A stretch of DNA of 64,000 bases from Isoetes taiwanensis (GCA_021234155.1 JAJEKV010000060.1:4922323-4986322); one strand, 5' to 3'. Shown: positions 1 through 11,036, counted from the first letter of the stretch. Numbers and translations: made by a program. Notes: generated from the sequence alone by a model not told the origin.

Positions 1-59
1 CCCATTCCGCCTTTGCTCTTGCCGGATGGGTAGTTTCACGCATCATCTGACTCAGTGTC

Positions 60-182
60 TCATGATAATGGGGGTTGATCCAGCTCCCTCTTAGTGATCT
101 TCACCCTTTTGCTGGGTGCCTTCTTAGTTTTCCTTGCAGTTGCCTTATCCGGGAGTGAGTCCTTGCCTTTCTCTGCCCTCTG
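60..182 (-). pseudogene. In-frame continuation of the H3-tail-like protein beyond the TGA
   Basis: Directly after the TGA at 183-185 the same frame runs 40 codons to a TGA at 60-62. The composition is unchanged (Lys/Arg-rich) and it includes the segment TARKTKKAPSKR, which loosely resembles H3 residues 6-18. Unchanged coding character across the stop suggests that the ancestral protein had about 150 residues, and that the stop is recent, read through, or specific to this copy. Confidence 0.4.
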
Positions 183-512
183 TCATGCAAATTCCTCTTT
201 CTCGCCATCCTTCATTTCTTCTCTTCTCTCTTTTCTCCTTTTGATTCTTTGGAGGCGATTTTGCCTCTTTCTCTCAGAATCACTCGTCTTGATCCTTCTT
301 TGCATGTCCTCTTCTTCCCCGTGATCTCGAGATTTTGTTCTTGATCCTCCATTCCCGGTGGTCTTCTTGCTTACCCAGTTGAGATTTTGTGGGTCTTCAT
401 TTTCCTTTTCGTTTCTTAGCCTCCCTCGCCTTCTCTGCTCAAAGAGTAAGGACTTGGACTTGGTCGATCCATCTTCCATTACTACTCTGGCAGTCTGTTT
501 GGTGCGAGCCAT
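183..512 (-). CDS. Small basic protein with an exact histone H3 tail start (MARTKQTAR), possibly a truncated pseudogene
   Basis: The frame starts at the ATG at 512 and encodes 109 residues ending at a TGA at 183-185. The first nine residues, MARTKQTAR, equal the histone H3 N-terminus (Met plus H3 1-8, including the K4 site). The identity then stops: the next residues are VVMEDGSTKSK and no histone fold follows. The rest is very rich in Lys, Arg and Glu with low hydrophobicity, which suggests a disordered nuclear protein. A TATA box about 90 bp upstream supports this ATG rather than the GTG five codons earlier. After the TGA the same frame stays open for 40 more codons, so the TGA may be a CGA-to-TGA mutation. 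I do not recognise the family. A peptide mimic of the H3K4 region, able to bind H3-tail readers or writers, is inference. Confidence 0.55.
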   Translation of the reverse strand: MARTKQTARVVMEDGSTKSKSLLFEQRRRGRLRNEKENEDPQNLNWVSKKTTGNGGSRTKSRDHGEEEDMQRRIKTSDSERKRQNRLQRIKRRKERREEMKDGEKEEFA

Positions 513-600
513 GTTTGCTATCACCTCTAAAATTGCCCTAAAATCGGCTTGCAGGCCGGAGCTCGATAAGGAGAATGCAAATGTCGTACCCTAAGGGGTC

Positions 601-630
601 TATTTATAGGGTTGGGGGTTCTAGGGTTTC
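601..630 (-). promoter_or_regulatory. TATA box and telo-box upstream of the H3-tail-like gene
   Basis: On the minus strand TATAAATA lies at 608-601, about 90 bp before the ATG at 512, which predicts a start site near 570-578 and a short leader. About 15 bp further upstream (629-622) is AAACCCTA, the plant telo-box found in promoters of histone, ribosomal-protein and other growth-linked genes. The pairing suggests a real promoter. Expression itself is not shown. Confidence 0.5.
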
Positions 631-721
631 CACGAGGGTAATTATTTTATTTTATCCAATTATTTTTATTATAAGTGTTTAGTTCCTAAAAGCTCTAGCT
701 TCATTAAGGTATTTTGCTCCA

Positions 722-989
722 ACTACTCACAGCGTGTGCCAGAGGGTCGACTTAGATTCTCAGTCAGATGCTGGGCGCACGATGTGAGTACTCCTTTGAT
801 TTATCTTGTCCATATGTTTTCTTATCATTCTAATAGGTGTTTCCGGCTTAGGTTTTTATTTTAAGCTGACCTAACCTATAAGATTATCTATAAAGTGTAC
901 TATTCCTGGTCAACTATGGTCAAGTACTCACGGCATATGCCAGAAGACGACTGGGATTCTCAGTAGGGTCCCGCACGACGTGAGTAGTC
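722..989. repeat. Two copies of an imperfect palindrome (about 68 bp each)
   Basis: The copies are at 722-791 and 923-989. Each begins with A(C/G)TACTCAC and ends with its reverse complement GTGAGTA(C/G)T. In the first copy the 19-bp arms differ at about three positions. The loops share a GATTCTCAGT core. They could be fold-back elements or paired binding sites. No gene is seen around them. Confidence 0.5.
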
Positions 990-2340
990 AGGTCTCTATT
1001 GGTAAAAATTTTCTAAATTATTGTACTTAATGTATACATTTCTTACATAATACTATCTAACCTTCTATACTACAATGAAAAAAAAAATTCCCCATTATTC
1101 GAGGTTCATGCTCGGGATTTTAACTCCAAGACTGAAGATCTAGACTGTTAGTGCTGCTTGAAAATGGTCAGTGCTTGATCTCGGTCCATAAAGGTCATGC
1201 CTTGCTCGTATATGGTGCCCCGCACGTATAGAACTGGAGTTCATCCCTCCTGTGCAGTGCATAACTGCTAACATAAAGTCATTTACATATCATCAAGTTC
1301 TTGATGGTGGCAAGAACTTGAGGGGGAAGAATAGACATGTCATTCATCCCGTCTCCCTCGAGATCAACCTAGCTGCGGAAGTGCGTAAAACATAAGCACA
1401 TCATATCATATAAAATACATATCCACCTCGAAGGGTGGCTCACCATAACATAAAATCAGAACATCAAATATCAGTAGCATCAACAAAAAAAAGGAAATCT
1501 ACCCAATGCCTAAACTCATGAGGATCGACTGACGATTTGGGTCTCCAGAAGAAAATGCCGACAAAATTTATGGCAAATGGATTGGGCTAGCATAAGAACA
1601 TGGTCGTTGGGTAGTTCACTCCATCCGCCCCTCTTGTGCATACTTTGCAGATAGGCTGAAACGTATTGGGGTCGTGACCGTAGCCTGTCGGGTGCATAGT
1701 CAGAGGGATTATTCTTGGGTTGCATCTTCCCAATCCCGATGAGGCAGGAGGGAATCACTCCCCTCCAGATGATCCATGCCAACTACGAGATAGAGAGCCA
1801 ATGCTCGTCTATGACTTGAACCTCACTGAGGCGACGCATCATTCAGGAGGTGTCGAGCCCATACCGAGCCCACACTGTGGAAAACTATCAGGTCTAGCCC
1901 ACAACATTCCTCAGCCGTCGCTACACACCAGAGGGATCAACTGTAGCCAGATAAGTCTTCCTTATCGGTCGATCTAGCCCCGCCACCCACAGCCAAACGG
2001 GCTCCTATGCATATGCATAGAATTATCGGGTGCTAAGAAGGTCACTTCTAGGAGCATCATCTATAAAGCTCTGGGTCTCTACCCTTCTTCCCAATACACA
2101 ATAGGTGTGCACAGAGATAAACCATCATCATCCAATGAACCTGAAAATACAGAATAACTTCTAATCTATCTATCTAAACATACATGGCTAGGCTCGTTGG
2201 TTTGAGGCCGAGATATGGGAATGTAGAAGTATGCTAAAGCTAAGAAAAGTTGCTAACTGACTCAATGGCATCGAAAAGCCGACATTGCATGTCGATTAAT
2301 CACATACCGCATCCTTGGCTCGCCTCGGTCCCCTGACTGC
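990..2340. other. No gene recognised
   Basis: Short open frames on both strands lack family motifs or splice structure. The composition is mixed, like decayed retrotransposon flank. Confidence 0.4.
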
Positions 2341-2347
2341 ATCCATG

Positions 2348-3552
2348 CTATCGGGACGATTCGAGATGGCCGAAGCTTGGCGATCTGCTTGGGAAAATGA
2401 GCTTCACATGTGCTGGCAGGTCAGAATGTATCTGTTGTAAGTGCAATGCGCGCTCTAGAGGCTGGAATCTAAAAGGGACACTTTTAGGGTTCCAGGCTTC
2501 TTTTATCATGACGCTTTTAGTGTTGACATCTAAAGGGTCATTAAAGGTTAGTGCCACATAGCAATGGTTATAGGCATATGCTAATTGTTCCAATGGTCAT
2601 GTTCCAGGGTATAACTCTATATGGTTGCCGTGTACATGTCGCTATGTACCAGTGACATGGCAGTATAATATACGTATTCACACCATATATATTGCCAGCG
2701 TGAGCGCGAGCAGGAATGTTCTCTTTAAGATGGTCTTGGGCCCTTGGTGTTTGTACTCAACCAGCGTTCGCTTGATGTGCATGCTTTGGAGAGAGTTGTC
2801 GATGTGGACCGTGATGCCTTCGCGCCTCCCCGTTTGCTCGTTGATCTCTATGTATGTGTCCGTTCCTGTCGTTCCGTCGACTATTTCTCCTGGCATGTCC
2901 ATGTTGGTAAGGATTATGACTATGCATCCCACGACGACGTAAGGTATTTGATGGAATGCTGGGTCTTCGGTCCAGTGGCTCATTCTATCTCTTGCTATTG
3001 CGTTGGTGTGGACTCGTATCTCGTGGACGCAGTCGCTGGGGAACATTTTGCTCATAGCCATCGTGGTTGTAATGTTGGACGCCCTCGTGGTGGGTACATA
3101 GCACTATGGTGTTACGGGTCGATCTTGCCGAGCGCTTCTTCTTTGTCGATGATGTGGGCTTCCAGCGTTTGTGCGAGCTCGCTCTGGGTCGGCAGCCTTT
3201 CTCTTATGACGTTGAGGAAGGTTACGTACTCTGGATCGAAGGAGTGCCTGATGGATTGTGTCATGTGGTACTTCTTTGCTTGCACGAAGTAGGGGCTGTT
3301 GGCGAGGGTGCACAGCTTGCACACATTGTTGGCGTCTCTCTTTTTGTGCCCGCATATGGGAGGGAGCTGACCGTGGTTACCGACGAGGATTATTGCTCGT
3401 GTTTGCAGGAACTCGCTTAGTGGTTGCTTCGGCTTGTTGGGCAGGAAATACTTTATGATGTATGTATATATATTATGTATATGTATATTTGTACAGCTTG
3501 ACAACAGTCTTATTGTTGCCACGATTTTTCCCTCGAAAACTGTTATGCCCAA
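2348..3552 (-). pseudogene. PIF1/Helitron-type helicase remnant
   Basis: Three minus-strand frames together give the C-terminal half of a PIF1-family helicase. The 3552-3112 frame has the motif LVGNHGQLPP (usual form LVGDxxQLPP) and later SIRHSFDPEYVTFLN. A second frame begins near 3061 with a nucleotidyl-binding-fold stretch and ILTNMDMPGEIVDGTTG. The 2593-2348 frame carries CYVALTFNDPL, matching the terminal YVALSR motif. The pieces lie in helicase order but in different frames with stops between, so the gene is dead. The Walker A half is not present. Such helicases occur in Helitron transposons and as free PIF1 genes. No Helitron Rep motif or terminus was seen, so the source is open. Confidence 0.75.
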
Positions 3553-3559
3553 AATATTT

Positions 3560-4980
3560 TACAGACCATTGTTATATATTAATATTTGGCATAACGGAAT
3601 GTTCTATGGTATATGGACCATAGATATTCGGTGGTTGCATATGTCCCTAGTCTAGCTTAAGGCGGAGTGGTGCACCATGGCCAGAGAGACTAGGGGACTC
3701 GGTTGCCTTGTTGCATGGCTATGGTGAATAACTTTGGCCATTAAGAGTTTATCTCTTTTGAATAAATAACAACAAGGCAATATATATATTGTGTTATATA
3801 AACCTAAGGTTATAAATACCTTTAATGGTTTAAAAACCATTGCATTTGAAAATGGTGAGCACCCCTTAAATCGGGGATGCCACCAAATGGGTGTCGGCCG
3901 CTTGCAAAGATAAATAGGCTGCCCGGGTGAGACCCGGGCCATCGAATTTGTTCCGCGGCAGATCGCCCCGCCGCTGATATGTCGCCGGACGGCCACTCGG
4001 CCATGTCGGCAGGAGTTTCCAAACAAAAGAGTGGCCTGTTACAGAGGGGAGGAAGGCGGCAGAAGGGAGCTTGCCGGATTCAGGAAAAAAGAGAAGGATG
4101 GAGTGAATGGATTTGCAGAGACTCGCAACTAGTCAATTGCCGGAAGGTCCGGTAGGCTTCTAGACGACGCATTCAATAAGCAGTAGCTGGCGCTCGTGGG
4201 TCTTTCCTTTGGGATGGGAAGCCTTCGAATTAATCGGCCGACCGCGGGCAACCGAAAACACCTGAACTAAATTGATAAGCTAGCTTATCCTGGGCCTCTC
4301 GACGTAATATCGGTAGCCGGGTGAGCTTCCCCGGTTGTTCACCATAAACCCGGTTGTTCTTTTCTATTCATGATGTGCTTGGTGCCGATCGTGGCAAGGT
4401 CACGCCGCCTTTATGATAGCAGGTCGGTTCTTACAGCCATGATCCCTTCTGTGCCACCCAAAGAAATAGACTCTAGTGTACTGGTGAGACGAGTACTTAG
4501 CATTGGTATGGGTCAATGTTAAGGGGGGAATCAACAGCCTAGTATCACAAGAGCCTAGTTTAAGTATTATAGTGATACCCAGCTCTGCAAGAGTAGTTGC
4601 AGAGAATGAAGAAAACATGATTGCAAATTAAACGGGAGTGTTGCATCACTCCCGTTTCAAAGACTCCCTTAGGAAAAACACCATGCTTTAAAAATTGATC
4701 ATTTTCGAAAGAAGTCGAGGATTTCAAGTGGAACAGAATATTTCATCCTGCATTTTGGGTTCTTTTGAAGTGATGATCTTGTATTTGTAGAAAATAGCAC
4801 TTGAAAATGGCAAAATTTCAGACATTAATACACCAGAAATTTCACTAGGAATTCGAAGACATCCAAATAAGGTAGAAATAACAATAATTTTATTATTAAT
4901 TTTTTTTAGTACATCAAATTTGGCAGTATTTTGTAGCCAATAATAAATAATTTAGCTTAAGATAAGTCAGAGGTCCAAAT
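3560..4980. other. Non-coding tract, possibly LTR-like (TATA motifs near 3795-3815)
   Basis: No gene is supported. Plus-strand TATATAAACC and TATAAATACC lie at about 3795-3815, followed by a GC-rich stretch. At 4540-4557 the sequence AGTATCACAAGAGCC loosely resembles a tRNA-Met primer-binding site. This could be a decayed LTR. No second copy is in the window, so I hold it weakly. Confidence 0.25.
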
Positions 4981-5014
4981 CAAAGTCCTCAGTATGTTGT
5001 TTGCTTGCCCCAGG

Positions 5015-6394
5015 TTAGTCCTTCTCTGCAGTTTGCTCCTTTATCACTGTTTCATCTTTGTTGGTGTCTACAGTCTCTTCAGGAATAGTAGCTAGAGCTA
5101 TTTCTTTAAGCTCTGCAAAGGTAGCTTCATCTTCCAGTGAGCTTGTAAACGGAGGCTGTATCTCTGAGGATGTCATCTTGGCGAAATCTGATGATGATTT
5201 GACACCTAACTCTTGATTTTCATCTGGTAGAGTTGGTAAGGCAAACAATCTCATCTTGATAAAGTTTACAACCTCTTTATCAATGTCAACAACAACACAA
5301 TTGCAGCCCTTTTTAAGTGCACACGCTATTGTTGTATCAAAGCCAGAGAATGCATCAAGTACCCAATCTCCTGGACGTGAGAACATATCCAGAAGATGGT
5401 TAATTAGATTCTGTGGCTTCTGGTAATGATTGATAATCCTGCCTTGTGCACTTGGGTCCTGCAGCTTCTGTAATACTGCTGGAAACTCTAGGACATTAGA
5501 AACTTTTTGGCAGGCTGCTGTGTTGAAATGCTCCATGGTGCGCTTCTTGTCGAAACGCCAGTAACCTTGCTCAGCAGCCTCGGTCCTGAATACCTGGGCC
5601 TTGTTTTGTACCTGGGGATCGTATTCCAGAACAAGAAGTACGTATTCTAGAATAGGAAATGAGAAGAAGACGAGTAACAAGTACAACGATGATTCTAAAC
5701 TTGAACGAAAGAAAGTGTCAATTGCATTCGAGATTTAAAACTCACCGCATTCATATTTTCATAACCGGCTTGCACAGGAGAACCGAAGTGGTTCTTGAAA
5801 GTAGCTTCCACAAGTCTGGACTGCATGCTAAAGTGGAACACAACAAGACGCCAATGCTTTGCTGTGGTAACCTGCTTAATACCATCGACGAAAGCATTAA
5901 ATTCTGAATTCTCAAAAGGCTGGACGTCGTAGCTGTTATCCTTCAGCTTAAAGCCATATGGCAAGTCTGCTATGACCAAGGTAAAATTCAGGGCTTTATC
6001 GCTCCGTGCAACTCGCGGCAGTCCCCATGAACGATGAAAAAAAAGTGATATTGGTCGAACATAGAAAACCTCTCGTAGTCGGACGACTCAACATCTACAA
6101 TCTGCCGGTCCGCTAGCGTCCTCTCCTCTCGAACTGTCCTTACCAGGTGCATGAATCCCTGTGATAGGTCCTTGTTCTTCTTCTTGCTCTGTTAGTAAAT
6201 AAAGTCAAGCCAACAGCACAAACAGAGAAATATTAAAAACAGGAAGGCGATGTACTCAGCCCTCAAAATTTGGAGCGTATTGAATGATACGCTCGTCGGA
6301 GGTAGCAATGGGATAGAGCTCTCGACACCTCTCCCACCTGTCCACGTTCAACTGCTCTATTAAACATGTCTGGCACGTTATAACATTTTTTTGG
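5015..6394 (-). pseudogene. Beta-class DNA amino-methyltransferase (N6-adenine or N4-cytosine), intron-containing, disrupted in this copy
   Basis: The minus-strand exons read as 6394-6256, 6188-5746 and 5611-5015. In order they show a Cys-pair stretch (ITCQTC), a VHGDCREL segment, motif IV as ADLPYG (DPPY class) near 5960, then HYQKPQNLINHLL (motif X) and LDAFSGFDTT followed by VVVDID (motif I). The order IV, then X, then I is the beta class of amino-methyltransferases (Pfam N6_N4_Mtase). The donor at 5745 (GTGAGT) and the acceptors before 6188 and 5611 fit in phase. There are two defects. A one-base frame change near 5990 separates the GDCREL part from ADLPYG. An in-frame TGA at 6256-6258 also directly precedes the likely donor. 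No start codon was found upstream. The acidic C-terminal tail is intact to TAA. Related eukaryotic enzymes make N4-methylcytosine in bdelloid rotifers and Marchantia sperm. Substrate specificity cannot be decided here. Confidence 0.65.
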
Positions 6395-6659
6395 CTGAAA
6401 GTCAACAAAACAGAAAATTAGTGTGCCATGAACAACTTAATAAAAAGAAAGGAAAAGGAGAACCAAAGATCAGATTCCGTAATATCCAAACACCACGTAG
6501 GTATAAAGAAAGTGTATTCCGAATACGCCCCGCTGCTCGCGGAAGCAAAAGTGTATTGTAGACATGCTTTCGCTTGTTCGCGGAAGCACACTTTGCTTCA
6601 TTTTAACTGGAGAAAAAAGATGTACTATGTAATTTTACATGCTTACCTGTCCATAATTT

Positions 6660-6820
6660 TCGCTATGTAAACTGGAATACAGCAACTCTGAATAAAAAAA
6701 ACGGCGCTCAGTCTGGTGACTAAATCTCTGAAAGCGGAATACGCAACTGAGGCGCTCAATTTTTCTTTTTAAAGATAGACTATTGTCATTGTCTATTTCT
6801 ATGTAAAGTGGAATACATCT
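6660..6820. repeat. Short degenerate repeats with a GGAATAC core
   Basis: The pattern GGAATAC(A)GCAACT...GGCGCTCA occurs near 6674-6702 and again near 6735-6758, with a third GGAATAC at about 6810. The function is unknown. The tract lies upstream of the methyltransferase exons. Confidence 0.3.
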
Positions 6821-6899
6821 TGCCCGCATACTATACTAGTGTATTTCGAATAGGATTCATGCACTTACACAAAGAAATGCATCACACCAAATAGTATTC

Positions 6900-7890
6900 C
6901 TAATAGTTTTTATATTCTTGAATAGCATTAGTCCAACCGCCTTTGTGAGTTACTAACAAGTCCCCAATGTTTTGTAGTTGTTTAAGATGGTTAACCGCCT
7001 TCGTGAACAAACTTTGTTTCCCTAGTACCTCTACTTCAGATGGAACACGTGATGCAAATGCTTCTTCAACTCCTACCTTGACCAGGTCTTTGTTGCTTTT
7101 TGAAGACACTCCGAGTCCAGTAACTAGTAGACTGCCACCACCTTTCCAACCCTCTCCAAGTCCAAGAGGGAAACCCGCCATCTCCTTTATAGCCTCACTT
7201 GTTGCACGAACAATCTTTCCACCACCTTTCGCATTCATCCCCCGCACTACGTATTCTCGACCTCAAAGAAATTTTTCGAACAGACTACCTCAACCATTTG
7301 TAGTTTCTCCTTCTTCACTTACATAAACAAGGAATACAAAGACGCCGTAAGACCGAGAGATTCTCCATCGCTTCTCCCACCATGACTTCACTACAAATGA
7401 AAACGACCTTGCAACATCTACTCCTCTTCACACAACCGTGGTGACATATGGGTTTGCAGAATTTCAGTCAGCTCTAAGAGACATGTTTGAACTAACTCCT
7501 TGTGAAGAAGTCGCAACAACATTTGCCGGCACAAGCCGCATGGTGGCCCATCTCCTTCATTCAACACACCTCCGCCTTTATCCGGCACACCACATGGTTT
7601 GTTCTCCTCTACAAGCACGCCACTAACAGTAGAGGATGTCACCCCTAGAGTTGAACTCTCATCAGAAGATAAAGACACCAACGAGGTGCAACGAGATTAC
7701 ACATTCTCCAGCCATTCCACCAAGAAATTCCAGTGTGGATTTTAGTTTGAGAGCATGCTCCTCTATAAGAAGAAGAAATCTGATGGATGAGCATAAAATA
7801 AGGAGACCTTTAAGAACTAAATGCCTCCCATTGGGTTGCATCAACAAATTTAACATGTCTAAATTACGAGCAATTAGAGACAACTACAGT
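6900..7890 (+). other. Possible Pro/Ser-rich N-terminal region of the decayed DUF7869-like gene
   Basis: Plus-strand frames at 6967-7326 and 7438-7911 are rich in Pro, Ser and Thr, with no recognisable domain and no clear splice sites. They precede the DUF7869-like coding tract in the same orientation and could be its N-terminus. This is weak. Confidence 0.25.
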
Positions 7891-7904
7891 TCAATGACAT
7901 TAAG

Positions 7905-10157
7905 GCACTGAATGCCTACTTGGCTTATCATGTAAGACCAGACCGCAACACCTTCTTGCACTACATTAACCGTGAAGAAGTTTGCCGAAATGCTTTTATG
8001 GTTGTCCACCGCTTAGGGTCCACCGTAATGTCTAGAGTACACAAAAACCGGACAAAAACTCAAAGAATTGATGATCATTGTGGACCAAGAAGAGTTGTAA
8101 CCATGCATGCCTTTGTCCGGGCCGCGGTCATGGATGGAGAAATATTTTAGAGAAACATGTGAGAAGTCGCCTAACAAAGAAGATGTATCATTTGGCGATA
8201 ACATCACCAAAAAAGAATGTTTTAACTAATACAAAGAGACTTGCACTCAATTTCAAAGACATCTCTTACTCACACTTCACCGTGATCGGTGGAAAAGTGA
8301 ATTCGGCCTTGTGAAAATTCCCAGGAGACATAGAATGTCTGTTTGCTCAAGGTGTGCAGAATTAAGAAGTAAGCTCAAGTTCTCTTCTCTCTCACTTGTT
8401 TAAAGAAATGTTTTGACCCGAATTCTTCAACAGATAATGTGCAACAGAACCTTGCCAGACGTCATTTTCAACAAGTAGCAGAGAGAAGAAAGCTTGCCAA
8501 GCACAGAAAAAAAACTCTTGAATGTCCACTGCAATATATGTTTGTTGTGATTGATGGAATGGATAAAAAAAAAAACTACTCTACCTCATTTCTTGAAGAT
8601 TCCTAAAGATGTGCCAGAGGAATGTTTTGTTAAGGTCCACCTTGTAGGAGCTATGGTCTTCAAAGGAAGTCTAAAGTGCAAAGTATTTTTTACGCATCCA
8701 AACTTGCATGGTGACCCGAACCTCACAATTACAATTTTAACAAGGTCCCCAGGCGAAAGCAAGAGCAATTACCACCAAAGGTTTCTACCCGAACTTGACA
8801 ATACTACAAGGGAGAACAAGAATCAAACACTCTTTGCTTTCATCGGCCATGTTAGTGGAGCTAGGGATCTTTAGAAAAGTGAAGTTCGTTTTCTTACTTG
8901 TAGGCCACACTCATGATCGATTGACCAAATGTTTAGCATTTTTTCAGGCGCCTTTAGAAGGAAGAAGGCTTTTCTCTTCCTACTTTAGTTCAATTATTGA
9001 AGATTCTTACACTCCCATTTTCGCTGATTGAGCTTCTTAAAGAGACCGCTGATTTCAGAGAGTTTGTTTTTCTCAACGCTCGCATTGAGAACAAGCCGTG
9101 AATAAGTTGAATGATCTCACCTTTCAACATCACATCAAGTTTTACTTGAAGGATGGACAAAGCTTCTTACAGTGGAAAGAAGTATACCACAACTAAGGAC
9201 CTGAGTCCACCAGAGGGATCACGCGCCCTTAAAATATATTCCACACTTGCTTCATAGAACGTACGAAAGCAACTTCCTCTCAAAAATCCTAAGGAGTCCA
9301 AGGTAAGTAAAAGTACCCAAGAAATATCCTTAAAAGCCATTGAAAATGGAATTTCCTCAGTTTTAAGTACTTCTTAGAAGAAGATCTGGATGTGGTGGAG
9401 TAATTTCTTTCTAACGTAAAATTGTTGTACAATAAGACAGTTGCAAGAACCATTTCAATGGCCTAACACCTTCCATCAACCCTAGAACCAAGCAGGTCCA
9501 AGCAATGCTACATTAGCACCTGCAATAGAAGAAGATGAGGATCGAGTCATGTACCTCGGACCAAGACGCAGGAATGAGCCTCAAGGTAATATCACAGAAA
9601 TTGCCAAAGGTATACTGATTGCTCTTCCAACTGAGGAGGATGACAAAGGTCGACCTTTCTGGATAGCAAAAGTACTTGATACAGTCAAGGAGGAAGGCTT
9701 ATTCACTAAACTCAAGATTCATTGGCTTGCAACACGCTCAGAAAATGCTGTTGAATGTAGATATGAGTTAGAAATGAGAAGCCAAGGAAAAGGGAGAAAG
9801 TCCAAGAAAGTGGGTTGTAGGGATGAGCTGAACCTTAATGACGTGACTATATTGTGCTATGATCTTAAATTGAAATCTGACAATCGTCTACGCCAGAGGA
9901 CTATCAATTTGCTTAAAAAAAAGGCTTGTAATTATGAGGAAGAGGATGAAGAAGGGAGTGGTGGTGGCAATGCTTCACCATCTCTTGATAATGATGAGGA
10001 AGACAACTCAAGCACTTCCTCGAGTGACAGTGAAAAAAGTGAAGGTGATGAGGATGACATAAATGAATATGATGACGTCCTGGATCCCTCCTTCATCACT
10101 CCTTACACTTTTGTACATAACTGTGTCTTAGAAAAAGACTGTAAATTTTGCATGTGA
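7905..10157 (+). pseudogene. DUF7869-like, transposase-type protein (frameshifted)
   Basis: Plus-strand segments in different frames follow the usual order of this plant family. A VCRNAF...GS stretch lies near 7980-8040, an HRDRW/C-x2-C segment near 8270-8370, and VVIDGMDKKK near 8545. Then come KVHLVGAMV and ILTxSPG near 8630-8760, DNTTRENKNQTLFAF at 8795-8845, and the hallmark LLVGHTHDR near 8910. The last frame (9549-10157) has GRPFWIAKVL, resembling the C-terminal small fold of these proteins, then an acidic Ser-rich tail and a TGA. The D, DN and H-x-H/D positions suggest an RNase H-like core, which is inference. Several frameshifts and stops make it non-functional. Confidence 0.6.
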
Positions 10158-10159
10158 AT

Positions 10160-10483
10160 ATGAAGATTTTATCTTCAAATTACAGTCTCAGTTACAGACT
10201 TTACTTCAACTTTTTGTTAAATATTTTATCTTCTGAAATTAGAGTTTCTCTCTAAAAACATACTTCAAGAACATTCTATTTGCTAAGAAAAGTGTCACTT
10301 TAAAAAGTCAATTTTTTCGCTGCACAAAAAAAACTAGTCATTTGAGGGGGTCAAAATAGAATTTCATGCATCTTTTTTTTTAACTTCGTTTTACCCCCTG
10401 TTTTGTAAAAAAAAAAAGAATTCTTTAAGGAATATTCCTTTTACTCTCGTTTCGATGGTTTGCTCCCGTTTAATACACAATCT
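10160..10483. other. AT-rich spacer between the DUF7869-like gene and the Gypsy LTR
   Basis: No gene is seen. It holds A and T homopolymers and one AAGGAATATTCCTT palindrome near 10430, the same core as the array at 47 kb. Confidence 0.4.
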
Positions 10484-11036
10484 TGTTAGAAGTACGGAGG
10501 TGCTTCTTCAAGGGAGCATTACACCCGCATAGATAAGCGTGGCTTATCTGACAAAGAACCATAGGTGCTAGTGAGGCAAAATCTGTCACCGTATGGGATC
10601 TGCCTTGTCTAACCAAAAACCCTAGTAACTTAGGTTCTTGAGATGTTTGCGTTTCTCCCTTACTTTGGATCCACCAAATCCGGGGTTCTAGACGACGTAC
10701 TGTCTAGATATGGTGGGGTGTGTCTGCTTGCAGATGCTATGGTGCGTATGGTGGATTCCATATGTGTGTTCTTGCAGTTCGTCAGCCATTGCTTCATGTT
10801 GACACTACTAGATAACTCTCATGCATGTTACTAATACATGTAAGCTTATGCAGGTTGTTTGATACCGGGCTGAGCATACATGTGTATATAGTTATCCGTG
10901 TTGTCATCTTGTTATCTCAGATAACGTGGCTTTATATATATAGCCTCGTGGGAGGCAAGATTTGTTCTGCGGTACTTTGATGTTTTGAGGTGAGTACAAA
11001 TCGAAATTTTTGGTACTAAAATTTTGGTTCGTAACA
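10484..11036 (+). repeat. 5' LTR (553 bp) with TATA box
   Basis: It begins TGTTA and ends TAACA, a perfect 5-bp terminal inversion. A TATATATATA run at about 10933-10943 is the likely promoter. It is followed directly by the primer-binding site. No second copy is in the window, so the borders rest on the TG...CA ends and the site that follows. Confidence 0.7.

Noticed and set aside
512-524. An upstream GTG start adding four residues before MARTKQTAR
   Set aside because: GTG starts are not expected in a nuclear plant gene, and the ATG at 512 fits the TATA position.
2744-3458. Plus-strand open frames of up to 182 codons
   Set aside because: They are antisense shadows of the PIF1 helicase remnant, which has family motifs on the minus strand.
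3660-4557. A complete LTR with primer-binding site
   Set aside because: TATA motifs and a weak tRNA-Met-like site exist, but no terminal TG...CA pair, second LTR or gag follows. Kept only as a low-confidence note.
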